A DNA stretch of 64,000 nt from Lytechinus variegatus (Eukaryota; Echinodermata; Echinoidea; Temnopleuroida; Toxopneustidae): contig NC_054756.1 of the NCBI RefSeq assembly GCF_018143015.1, forward strand, positions 15,632,902-15,696,901, given 5' to 3'. The notes under the pieces were generated by a model, which was given only the letters and a program-made list of their open reading frames with translations, had not been told where the DNA came from and did not search any database. The position numbers were made by a program, and so were the translations under genes. This document shows, one piece after another, positions 47,460-58,449 of this stretch. Position 1 is the first letter of the stretch. The number at the start of each line of letters is the position of its first letter.

Positions 47460-50400
47460 TCATACTTCATGCACATGTCTGCGAACCTGTCGCCGTCTTG
47501 CCCCTGAGCTGGAGGTGTCCACATTCGATCCAACATTTATAACTAATTCAGAACGTAACGTTTCAGTGACCCTCTCCACATTGGAATCTGTTCTTTGCGC
47601 AACTGTAGAACTGGTAGCTTGATAGCTACTTTGGTCTCTGGGAGGGGCCTGAGGCGCGGGGCCCCTTGGGCGGCTGGAGGGGCGTGACTCTGGGGCAGAG
47701 TGAGTTCGCTGGTGGTTTATCGTCAGCTGTTGGGCAAGAGAGGAATCTTCTTGGGCATCAGCTACTGTCTGTGAACTTGCACCTGATGGAGAAGGGTCGT
47801 TGGCATGTCTCCTTCTTTGACGGATCGGTTTGGCATAGGTTGGAGGTGCAGTATTGCTGCTTGGGGAAGGGTTGGTGTACCTGAATGTAGGAGACGACTC
47901 CTCCCCTGTCCTACTTGTACGGGGTGAAGCATTCCGCACCACCTCATAGACAGCCTCATTGCCAGCAGAGTTGCTGTGATTGGCATTGGGGCTCACTGCC
48001 CTCTTCCCCTGAATACTTTCATCACTTTCAACCCCTTCCTTCTCACATGGAACAGTCCTATCCTGTGGACACTCATCCTTATCCTTGACCATACCATTGT
48101 CTTCCGGGGGAGCAGTTGCACCACCTACTGCACCCCCGTTCTCCTTGTCTTCTTCTGCTCCAACAACACGCCTATCTGCCGAATCTTCATCCCTCTTAAC
48201 CTTGATCTTCAACCCTGCAATGCCCTTCTTGGCAGCGCTCACCAGGTCGCGTTTGATGCGTCTCCTGCGAGAGGGATCTGATCTCCGATACTGTAGCATG
48301 CTATCTAAGTCAATGACATACACATACCCTGCAATCAAGAGCTCAAATGTCCTCTTATTGGCACGATAGCTCTCTTCTAGCTCCGCATCTGTTCTTTCAT
48401 CATACTGCCACCATCCGTTCCTACCTTCATAGAACCACGTATAGCACTCCTCAACTTCATCTTCCACTTCCTCTTCATCGTCCTGATTAAGCAGAAGCTT
48501 TGGACTCATAAAGAAGTCTACGGGGATCTCTTGCCTACAGAGAGCGCACCTCCTGTACTGTGTAGAGGCCCCCTTCATGCAGAGAAAACAGAAGACGTGA
48601 CTGCAGGGCAGTTCAACTGGATGCACGCACGTTTGAAGACAGACGGCACAATCCGGGATGTCCATCTTCTTGGTGGCTGCTGGCTCTGTGACAAAGGTGA
48701 AAAGGAAAGAGAGATATTATTAATTCATTGAATGTCATATTCACATGTAACACTCCTCGGCAGGGATGTAGTCAAGGTAAGTACTTCTGACTCATGAGGC
48801 CATAGGAGAAAACTTTCTCCCATAGACTTTGTGCATGTCACTCGGCCTGATGACATCCTTGCTTTTCAGTATAAAACTCAGTCTACTTTATACAGTATAT
48901 ATCTTGCAGGTTGGGTTTCATGCATTGACATTACATGACATCACCAGTCCAGAAGAATGATTAAGAACAATAAACTAATGAAAGATTGTACCTTTAGGTT
49001 TTAAATTTAAATCCAAGGTTTTGCACATGCAGGATCACTTCAAGTGCCCACCTGAATTGCCTCTTTCCCAGTCAATATTTCCCTGATAGGTTGAATTGAC
49101 AGCGGTTCTAAGAAGATTTTACAATGATATCATCATACTCTCCTAAATCAGGGCTTATGAGGAATGGCATGTAGAAGAAAACAGACGACAACAACTACAT
49201 AAAGAACAATGCACAAGGACTGATGAACAGTACATGGATATATTTTTCCAGCTAGCAGAATCAGCTCTACCCCTACAGTCGTCTAAAACATACTGTAAGA
49301 CATGCAGATAATGCAAGTTTCCTCCTTCTGTTGTTTTCATGAATTGCTGTGCATGCACCTATTCTCATCACTCACTGACTCACTTCCTTCTAGCAGTTGA
49401 AGAGGCTACCACTTCTAATCAGGGGCTAATAAACCTAACAGTATCTCACAAAGACAAAGATTTGCTATTATTACATTTATGGTAACCCAATATAAATGTA
49501 TGGCCTCATTGACCTACAAGTACAGAGTACAATACATAAATTTTCATCAGTGTAGTTTTTAGTGTAAAATTAATCTTTAGGGTTCTTTGAGAAAAATGCC
49601 AAACTGGGCCTTAGATTCGCAACCAAAACAAACAAACAACAAAGAAAAATCTTGTTAAAGTGTACAGTCAAAGAGTTCAGGATATTCTCCACCCCCAACA
49701 TTATTATCTCAATTCATAGGTGGCAGAATTGGAAAATACGCTCAAAAGGTGGTTTCAAACTGCCTCGATCACAAGAATCCCCGTTAAATTACGAGAACTT
49801 TTTCTGGCTAAAAAATACCCATTAATTATTCCTCCATTCACACCGCCCTGAAACATACCCTTTCGGGATAAGTTCCCGAAGTTACGAGCATGTGCAGTAT
49901 GGTCTGATAAGCAGGCAAGGCGCGAAATTCAAATTCACTAGCCCAGCAGCCACCCACGCCGCCGCGCCCAACGACACGCTGGGCTAAAAGTCCCCGTAAT
50001 TTGCTTTCACATCGCCAAAATACCTGCGACCTTGGAAAAATCCCCGCGAAAGTTCTCGTAATTTCGCCAAGTACCTACTATTTAGCGGGTATTTTCTTTC
50101 GGGGAAATTACGCGTAGTTTGCTTTCACATTACCAAAATACCTGGTATTTTCTGATCGGGGTAAATTTCCCGATCAAAGAATACCTGGAACTGGCGAACT
50201 TCGAGGCGGTCTGAAACCACCTAAAGTTCCCTTCACTTGTTTTGCTCTATATAACAATCTATTTTTAGAATACTGCCAAATACTAAATAATCTATAATAT
50301 CCACACCCTCCAGGGCAAAGTTAACAATTATGGCACAGTGACCTATTGGGGGAAAACCCCTACCACTGTCAGACTCATAAGCCTGTATTCTGAAGTCGGG

Positions 50401-53400
50401 TTTGTTCATGTAGACCATGGTCTAACTTTGTGTTGAAATTATGGGAAGCCAAAAATGCCAAAAATTTGTTGACATTTGAAATGTACAATGCATATTTCTT
50501 ATGGTTATTGTGATCTTCTTTAATTCTTCTAAAGGGAATTTCCCCAGACACTTAAAATGATTTAAGAGTCAAATTAGCTGATACATTGGATTACAGTATA
50601 TCATAATTGGCTATTCATAGTTTACTTTAAAATTAAACAAGACTTCAGACGGGTCTGAGACACAAGTGAGTCAGGAGGTGTAGCATTATTGCATTCACCA
50701 AACATACATGTGTTTGCATGGTTTAAAGCACCTGGTAATCCATCTATATCAAAGGCTATTGCCATGTATACCTGACTAGCCTTGATGCCCCTCACATTGG
50801 CCTTGGAGAATTAATGAGCCCCCCCCCCCTTTGGCCAAAATTCTAAAAAGGGTGGCTAACCTAGCCTGGGCTAAATGACGTCAAATGACGCGATTTAGAT
50901 TTAAAGTTAGCCCCCTTTCGAGAATTCAGGCCTTTATGTCCTAATTGTGCTATACATAATAGATATATGTGCACAAGAAGGAAAAGAGGCCTTGCCCTAA
51001 AAATATTGAAATTTAAGGCCTGGAGTTACACTGGAGTTATGTGTGTACATTTATTGCCTGCTTCAGGAATATTATACTGCCAGGGTCCTCAGGGAGACAT
51101 ATTCAAATCAACAGCATATCTGCAATTAAATACATGCATGTAACAAATAATGCACAGTTGTCTGTTTTAGTGGTAATGCAGCTCTTTAGATATCAAGGTT
51201 TTTGTATGTATATGGACGAGCACTCGTGTGTTTGGCATACACTGCACATTGCAAATACCCAAGACACCTGCAATGCTAACATCACAAATATAAACCTGTT
51301 CATGATTTGTTTTATAAAACAGGTTGGCTGTGTGACTTCATACAAAGTGATATAACTTTTTAAAACTTTCTCCAAATTTTGAATGATGGCACATACACTG
51401 CACATGTACAAAGACAAAGAACCTATCAAAAGCCTCACCTGCTTGCTACATGTCCATCAAGAGAATAGCCTGATTATTCACACCAAAATCTGTACCACAA
51501 AGATGTTGTATATACATGTACATCCAATTTCAAACTACTCTCATTTTTTTTTCAAACATAAGAAAAACATTATTAGCAAAGTTTGAAACAGCTAAATCAA
51601 TAGTTAAAGAGGTTGAAGGTTACCTTTAAAATAAATGGTACATGTTTAAATATGTACTGCATTACAATTACTGTTGCAGCCTTTGATTTTTTATTTAAAA
51701 CAAATTTTATATCAAAGTTTGCTACAGGTGTAATCAAAATTGTACACTGTACACTGGGTCTCAGAGAAATAAATCAGATGTAACTTTTCTTTTTTTAACT
51801 TAAGAGTCCCTGTACATTCTTCAGGCATGGGTGAAAGCAAACAATTTTTTAATACAGGAAGGATACTAAAAAGTCATTTGGCAGAAGGTACAGTGTATCC
51901 GAATTTTTAAAAAGAAATTCATGTCTCAATTGATTCAAACCTGCTCCTGTACAATACCTTGATAACTGAGGAATACTTCCCCAAAGGTTGATGAAATTTC
52001 ACGTTTCCCCTTTTTTACGTAATCCAAGAAATGTTTCTCTTTTTCCCATATTTTTTTGAAATAATATTTATTAGTTGGAAACAATCAAGAAAATGAATAA
52101 CTTTTTTACTTTGAAAAATTGTACTTTCAGTTGATGTCACTAATGTCTACATGTGGTACCACAATAAAAATATCCCAGATTCAGGTTAGATACAAATTAC
52201 AAGATTGGACCTTTAAACTTGTAAACGTTTTATGCCAATGGATAAGCCAAGAACATGTCCTTGAACCATTGATATTGATTCTATTTAATGCAATTAGGCT
52301 AATTTTCTTGACTTGAAAAAAAAATCGCATTACTCTGCAAACAATCATGAATGAAGTTTTGCTTTACCCGGTACCCCTAAATGCACTAAGAATCCATCTT
52401 GAAGGTGATCTTGAGTCTTGACAGGATTTTTATTTTTCAAGTCAAGAAAATGAGCCCAAATGCATTTATAAATAAGTTCAATATCCATGATTTACTGACT
52501 TTTTCTTGGCTTATCCACTGGCACAAAATATAAGTTTACATGCAAGTGACATCAACTGAATGTACAAACTTTAAGAGACAAGAATGAAGGAAATGTTCTT
52601 CATCTTCTTGATAGTTTCCAAGTTAACAAAAGAATTATCAGGGAGATTGATGGCCATTTCATCATAAATATATGAAATGTGACATTTCAACAACTTTTGG
52701 GTAAGCTTTTCTTAAAAAAAAAAATCCCCTGCCAATTAACATTAACGGTTAACCGCTTGTTTATTAACAGAGGTCAAGTGCAAAATAAACATGAGCCTAT
52801 GCTATAGCATCAGATTTTGGTTAGACGTGTTTCAGCATGAGCAGGACTCGAACGCCTCACGTTGAGATCTCCAATATTATCCAAAACAGGCGCTTTGATC
52901 GACCAAGCTACAGTACACTACATGTACCATTCACAATTCTTGGACTCACCATAAAAAAAAAACAATAGATTTGTTCCACTGAATCTATTGACTTGAGTAT
53001 TGTTCTCTAGTTTTAACAGGTACACTGTCTGTAGTGTACACTCCCCCCACCCCCCTACCCCCCTGAATTGAAACGTGAAAATTGAAATGAATCTGTTTAC
53101 AAGACCACACTTACATGTAGACTAACCCAAGGAGCTCCGGCCCGAAGCCCAGGACTCATCTGTGTAATACGAGGCGGTCAAACGCTCTCTAAAATGGGGC
53201 AAAATGGGGTCATTCCCAGTTTCACATGTTTTATAACTTGTTGCAGTGAATTACATGTATTTTCAGTATAAAAACAATAATATAAAACCAATTACATGTA
53301 GTACCACTTAAAAATCTTAAAATCCATATTTTATTGTTCGAAATAGACACCAGAATTGAAATACTCTGAAAATTTGTTTTGCCCAATTGACTGCGGGCCC

Positions 53401-56214
53401 TGCAGCCGCTGTGCAGCGCAAGATCGACGAGGCTCTATCCCTTTAATTGTTGAACGCCAAACAGGGTAGCAGCAACTCCCATCTTTTAACGTCTTTTGAT
53501 CTGACGCGGCCGGGGTTTGAATCCCCGACCTCCCAGTTGTGAGACGGACGCTCTACCAACTGAGCCAACACACCGGTTACCAACACTACATTGTACCACC
53601 AAAAACCAGTCATTCAATGGAAATTGTTTTGATATGCAACAAAATATTACAGTCTGGCTGACTTCCATGCTTTCGACTTCTGGGGTGATCAAAATACCCT
53701 GATTTTTCCCTCATTTGACTTTGAGGCATTTCCCTCTGATTTGAGGTATCTTATTCTTTTATCAAATTCCCTGATTTTTCCCTGACCAGTGGAAAAGGAA
53801 AAGTTGGACATTATCATGGTTTATGTCACCAGTGACCAGTCCATTCACTGTCGTTTATTTCGTCAACGGCGGTGACTTCTTTCCACTCCCACTGACTTTG
53901 TACACAATGAGCGCACACACACTAGAAGAAAGGTGATAACTTTCATGATATGGCCCCGTGTTGGGAACCCAATTATCACTGATCAACAGAAGACATCATC
54001 GACATCGCACTCTCATTCACCATTTCATTTTTCTAGAGTCAGAATAATCGTTGTTGACTGTTTACTTTTACTGTTGTTGACTGTTGTCCCTGTTCTTTCT
54101 TGCTTAAAATCGATGGCTACTAGTAGTAACAAGTACCCACAAGTATTCCTCCCACCCTTTCTTTCATTCACCCTTTATCTCTACTTAGTTTCTTTCTTCA
54201 TATTTTATTCTTTATTCATACCTGCTTTATTTACTTTTTTCTTTACTTTCTTTTTTTCTTTGTTTTGTGCAGGTGTCTCGAAATAATAATCAGTCATTGC
54301 ATATAAAATGCCTATTTTGTGCAATGCGCCAGAAACAGTCTACGCACAGCGCCCATGTTATTCTCTTGACATAAGGAACGTTTATTGGTTAAACTGCCAA
54401 TATAAAGCGCATTTTGATTGGTAATATCCTAAAAATGGGCGTGTTGAAGATAAGGAAAGACTTCCATATGTCCCCTCCACTAATTTTAAAAAATACTTCC
54501 CCAAAACCCCCTTCTGTCTTTCTCTTTTTTCTTCTTTTTTCTTCTTTCTTCCGGTGGGAACTTGGATTCGAACCTCTCGCTGCAGAACAAAGCATCTCCA
54601 GTCTGTCGCCTTACTCACTGAGCTAGCAGGAATTGTTGAAAGCCATGGGTTTCATAACAATTATCGTGTGTGTGTGTATTTGAGTTTTGTCAGACGTGTA
54701 TCAATCAGATATTTTTTACGTATGGGACCGACCTTTAACGTCACCATCCGAAAGACGTGACCAGGGCTCGAACCTCGAACCTCTGCATCAACCGATATTA
54801 CGACTAGTCTACTCTCCAAGAGTATTGGGTATTTATTTTTCTGACTAAATAAACCGATGCCATTGGGAATTACACACACTCGAATTTTTGACGGAATAAA
54901 GCCATATTTTGGTATGTATCCGACTTTTCCTTCTTAAATCTCTTAGATATATGTTAGATAATTCTTGATAAACCTCCATATTTTTTTTTTCAATTTTAGT
55001 GGAGGGGACATATGGAAGTCTTGCCGAAGATAAGAAGGAGGCAGTCCTTAAAGATTATAGGGCACACATGAGTATTACAGACCCCCATTCACTCACGTGT
55101 TACAGTGTATATCATAGCTCATCAAAAAATCATTAAAAATCAATCCCTCGATAGATTTTGCTTTAATTCACTGACATTAGTCACAATTAACAGTACATTA
55201 AGACTTGATATGTTAATCAGGTACTTGACCAGCTCAATCAAAAGTTAAATGGCCTGAAATAAGACTAACCATAATTTCGGCCAGTTCGTTACAACTGGGC
55301 GTTGTGGCGTGCGCCTGTAATCCAAGCTGTGGGGAAGTTACAAATTGATGCAGAGGTTCGAGGTTCGAGCCCTGGTCACGTCTTTCGGATGGTGACGTTA
55401 AAGGTCGGTCCCAGACGTAAATAATCATATCTGATTGATACACGTCTGACAAAACTCAAATACACACACACACACAGTTCATTGCCACAAAAACCAGAAC
55501 TGCATTGTGGGTAATAATAATTAAAATGAAATACAAAAATGCAGTCTAGCCTCCCCAAATGCCTTAATTATGAAAGAGTATGAACGTAGCATTTTCTCTA
55601 TCGTTTTTCTTTTGATTATATACAAACATTTAATCTATTTTTAATGAATTATTTTAATCAATAAAGTCATGTGATCTTTACTTACGCCTGTCCGGCATGC
55701 TTTGTGCGGTTGAATTACTCTCATGTGCCCTAATAAGAACGCGTTAAAAAGATTTCCAGAAATACTGATTTGCAAAGATTTTTAGCATCTTAAAATTAAA
55801 GATAACAAAGTCAATTGATTATTTAAGAATGTTTCAAATTTCAGAATACCACCCCAGCCCAGGTCTAGATTTTATCCAATTTCATTTAACAACAGTCACA
55901 ATTTTGTCATGACACAGCATATTGCCTTGGGAAACACAAAAATTCAGTCACAATTAATTTGTTAAACATTTTTTAGCAGACTGTCATCACTCATGTACAC
56001 ACTCAGTCACACTGCACTGCACTGCACTGTCTGTCACTGACGTCACTCACTCGTCAGCTGAAAACAAAAATCTGCAAGACTGATCGACTAAATCATGAAA
56101 TGATAAAATTTTACCTGTATTTACGCCTGCTTTATTCGTTTTATGTTGGTTCAATTTGATCTTCGAATCCCCCTTTTGCACCTTACAACGCCCTTGCGAG
56201 AATTCCTCTGACAT
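47460..56214 (-). CDS. RNF146: RNF146-like RING-WWE E3 ubiquitin ligase
   Basis: Two coding exons on the minus strand: 56115-56214 and 47460-48685, joined in phase across a 7.4-kb intron with GT-AG ends, giving 441 residues. Exon 1 supplies a 33-residue leader beginning MSEEFSQGRCKVQ. The first internal ATG in exon 2 (48665) is an alternative start, because a 401-residue form still contains every domain. The RING finger is C46-C49, C61-H63, C66-C69, C80-C83 (CAVCLQTCVHPVELPCSHVF region). The WWE domain follows at about 110-185 with WFYEGRNGWWQYDERT and LIAGYVYVIDLDSMLQYRR. In this family WWE binds iso-ADP-ribose and switches on the RING, so that PARylated proteins such as axin are ubiquitylated with tankyrase. 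The C-terminal half (about 200-441) is low-complexity, rich in Ser, Pro and Glu, ending RRHVHEV; its low complexity fits the family. Exon 1 is inferred from start, frame and splice sites only. Confidence 0.92.
49747..50222. mobile_element. 476-bp MITE
   Basis: Left AGGTGGTTTCAAACTGCCTC and right GAGGCGGTCTGAAACCACCT are inverted. Inside are several CCCCGTAATTTGC and CAAAATACCTG type repeats in both orientations. In the RNF146-like intron. Confidence 0.92.
50381..50655. mobile_element. MITE, GGCCTGTATTCTGAA family, copy 2
   Basis: GCCTGTATTCTGAAGTCGGG at the left and an imperfect complement near GACTTCAGACGGGTC at the right. The interior shares AAATTATGGGAAG with 43170-43461. Confidence 0.8.
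52121..52565. mobile_element. 445-bp MITE
   Basis: Left GTACTTTCAGTTGATGTCAC and right GTGACATCAACTGAATGTAC are inverted. The inner arms pair through GATAAGCCAAGAA/TTCTTGGCTTATC and TTTTCTTGACTTGAAAA/TTTTCAAGTCAAGAAAA. Confidence 0.92.
52835..52922 (-). mobile_element. tRNA-like SINE head
   Basis: On the minus strand, TAGCTTGGTCGATCAAAGCG (A box) and GGCGTTCGAGTCCTGCT (B box) are spaced as in a tRNA with a long variable region. The rest of the SINE, probably down to about 52740, is not clear. Confidence 0.65.
53200..53830. repeat. dispersed repeat interrupted by a SINE
   Basis: The two flanks (about 53200-53307 and 53593-53830) match the continuous copy at 11740-11980 through CAGTGAATTACATG and CCAGTCATT..ATATGCAACAAAATAT. 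Both copies also contain TTCCCTGATTTT-type words. Confidence 0.75.
53308..53592 (-). mobile_element. tRNA-derived SINE with 7-bp target duplication
   Basis: Bounded by GTACCAC on both sides (53301-53307 and 53593-53599). The empty site is present at about 11925, which fixes the insertion point. Minus-strand head: A box TGGCTCAGTTGGTAGAGCG and B box GGGGATTCAAACCCC. The tail end at the left is A-rich on the minus-complement (TTAAAAATCTTAAAATCC on plus). The acceptor stem does not pair, so this is not an active tRNA gene. Confidence 0.9.
54555..54630 (-). mobile_element. tRNA-like SINE head inside the 54455-55025 element
   Basis: Minus strand TAGCTCAGTGAGTAAGGCG (A box) and GAGGTTCGAATCCAAG (B box). 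Acceptor-stem pairing is poor. Confidence 0.7.
54665..54792 (-). mobile_element. 5'-truncated copy of the 7SL-like SINE
   Basis: The reverse complement matches the 3' part of the SINE at 55291-55474: GATGCAGAGGTTCGAGGTTC, ATGGTGACGTTAAAGGTCGG, GATACACGTCTGACAAAACT and a CA-repeat tail. The 7SL-like first 50 bases are missing here. Confidence 0.88.
55291..55474 (+). mobile_element. SINE with a 7SL RNA-like (Alu-like) head
   Basis: The head reads GGGCGTTGTGGCGTGCGCC, then TGTAATCCAAGCTGTGGGG, the order and spacing of the 5' domain of 7SL RNA and Alu (GGGCGCGGTGGC...CCTGTAATCCCAGC). A B-box-like GAGGTTCGAGCCCTGG lies about 75 bases into the element. Then comes about 95 bp of unrelated body and a (CA)n tail. 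The flanks CAGTTCGTT (55282-55290) and CAGTTCATT (55475-55483) agree at eight of nine positions, as expected for retroposition. A head unrelated to any tRNA is the notable point. Confidence 0.78.
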
Positions 56215-57689
56215 TTTACAGAATTCTTGATTTGTTTGTGCTCTTTATGGTTCAACTTCGCAAGCTTTCATACATGTTCGCAGATACGATGTATACGTTA
56301 CACCAACAAGCGACCAGTAAAAAGTAGTAAAATTAGCATACCAAAATTCAATAGAAAAATATCTAAAGCGTCCTCAAAAGAACAAACAAACAATGAAAGC
56401 ATATCGTGTTGAGGTGAAATGAATTCAGGCGATATGATAATTAATTATCACTTTTTTTTCTACCTTCACCTCTCAGATTTACCACTTATTTATTTTGCTT
56501 ATTTTCATGTTTACTTTGTTTTTTTTTTCTTAATACACCCCCTCTCTCATACAGCATCAGCTTCTTTATTTGCTTTTACCCTTTTAGGCAATTATTTGCT
56601 TCCCTTCCATATATACAGGGTTTTTTCTACTATATAGTCTTCTGTTTTTCCCCCTCACATCCAGCGGTATACAATATCAGTTACACCATCTGTTTATACA
56701 TATATTTTTCCCCTTTTTGTATATATTTATATACTTACAGATTTATTTTTACTTTCTTCTCTATCATACAGACTTATGTCTTTTGCACATTATCAGTTGT
56801 TCCCCCGGGTTGTTCCCCTTTTCCTCCACTCTTATGCACCAGTTTATTATGCCTTTCATTTGTCCACTTCTCACTAATTCTCTTGTTATTCATCTCACCT
56901 CATACCCTCTAGCTATCACTGTTTTGTTCCAGATCCTGTTTGATGTTGCCTGCCTATATCTTAATCCCTCTTGGCTTGAGGTCTTTCTTTGACCTTACAC
57001 TAACTTCCCTTTCTTTGTCTGCCTACTCCATTTCTTTCATCCCCTTTATTAACCTGATGGTTATCTCTTCCCCTTTGTCTCCTTTTTTCTTGCAGTTCTT
57101 CTAGCGTTGCTGTTGAATTTCTGTGGTCTATATTATGGTTGTTCCCTTTATATGTTTGTCATTTTGCCTCCGAAGAAGCTGCTAGGATCGCCAAGCTTAG
57201 GCCGCTTTTGAATCACTCCATTGGCGCTTTTTTTTAGATAAGCAGTTTTCAGCTCAGCAGCTTCTTTTCACATAAAAATATAGTATCATAATTTGAAATA
57301 TTTTTTATAGACTGTTTAAAACTGTCCCGTTTTTTTTAAACGCACTGTATAGCGACTTCTCAGAAAAACTGATCATCGTTCAGAGAGGGACCATGAATGA
57401 ACTTAAGATGGGGTGGGGGAGGCTTAACATTGTAACTGGTGTAAGGAAAGGAGCCGGGCATCAACCCCTAACCCTAAACTTTGAGTCCCAAACATCTCAG
57501 TTCAGTGCATTCGCAGTCATATTCATTGTTTTTACTTGTTTCATGTGGCTATTACCGGGAGGGGCAAGGGGCACGTGAAAAGGAAAACAAAAATTGAAAA
57601 GAAATGGTCAACATTATTTTAATACAGGAATGTCAAGAGTAAGGAATTAAGTCGCAGAGGAAAACCACTATGGGGTATATTTATATATA
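56215..57689. other. upstream region of the RNF146-like gene and pyrimidine-rich tract
   Basis: The promoter of the RNF146-like gene should lie just right of 56214. From about 56440 to 57170 the plus strand is strongly pyrimidine-rich (TTTTTCC and CCTCTC-type) without a gene. It may be the 3' part of an unidentified retroelement but carries no clear motif. Around 57170 the sequence GAAGAAGCTGCTAGGATCGC stands out as higher in GC. Confidence 0.35.
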
Positions 57690-58292
57690 TATATATATCT
57701 ATTATATAAATAGTGTACAATCTATTGTACAATATACTGGATTATATGTACGACAAATATAGAATTATGCCGAGTGCAGGTTTATTTCACCGAGGCCGAA
57801 GGCCGAGGTGAAATAGGCTTGCACGAGGGATAATTTTATATTTGGAGTTCATATAGTCCAGTAATATTGTATGATAGAAGTTCACTATTTATTATAGTAA
57901 ATAGATCTCTCAATCTAAGCCCCCCCATCATGGATTTTACCACAGTCTAGATCTAGATGGCATACGTTCTTCTTACCTTATATTTGTGAAATTCCAATTG
58001 AACACGATGTTCAATTTGTCGTCTGCTGCAAGGGGTTAAACCACGTAAATTTGTATTTCTATCTGCTATCGGAAATTATAAAAATGCTACTTTGGGAAAT
58101 CGATATACAAATATATCGATTGAAAACAAATTAATCGATATTCTCCCCATTCATTTAACACGGGTTTTGCCATCCAAAAATCGAAAGTTATATTGTACAT
58201 ATGTACAATATAACTTTTTGAAGGGAGGTCACGTGGTATCAATCCAGCCAATCACAGCTCGTATTTTACTACCACTATTTACTATATATATA
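57690..58292. mobile_element. second copy of the 61255-61640 element, inverted and internally expanded
   Basis: Contains the same parts in opposite orientation: CACCGAGGCCGAAGGCCGAG, GGATAATTTTATATTTGGAG, the palindrome TTATATTGTACATATGTACA, and GCCAATCACAGCTCGTATTT. An extra stretch of about 200 bp (57946-58155) is absent from the other copy. The CATAGAGATG ends are missing, replaced by TA-rich repeats on both sides. Confidence 0.85.
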
Positions 58293-58449
58293 TTGTAAAG
58301 AAATGGATGAAGAGAACATTTGTAGGCGTAGCTTAAATCAAGGTTCCCCAGAGCTATCTACCCTCTGGAAAAATTGGTGATGCCGAAAAAATGTCTCTGC
58401 CGGGAATCGAACCCGGGCCCCCAGCTTTGAACGCCGGTGCCTTAACCAC

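Larger units (their letters stand above)
54455..55025. mobile_element. 571-bp element with 9-bp TSD, Mutator-like by TSD length
   Basis: Inverted ends of about 33 bp (GACTTCCATATGTCCCCTCC at the left, its complement at the right) and a perfect 9-bp direct repeat GAAGATAAG (54446-54454 and 55026-55034). It carries a tRNA-like segment (54555-54630) and part of a second SINE (54665-54792). The superfamily is inferred only from the 9-bp duplication. Confidence 0.9.

Noticed and set aside
47976-48281. Plus-strand ORFs opposite the RNF146-like exon
   Set aside because: They are antisense shadows of a clear coding exon.
53505-53577. Possible tRNA gene on the minus strand
   Set aside because: A and B boxes are good but the acceptor and anticodon stems do not pair, and it is the head of a SINE with defined ends.
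54717-54729. Another TTACGTATGGGAC word, as in the 31446-32805 element
   Set aside because: It lies in a SINE whose other copy reads TTACGTCTGGGAC at the same place, so a single change makes the match coincidental.
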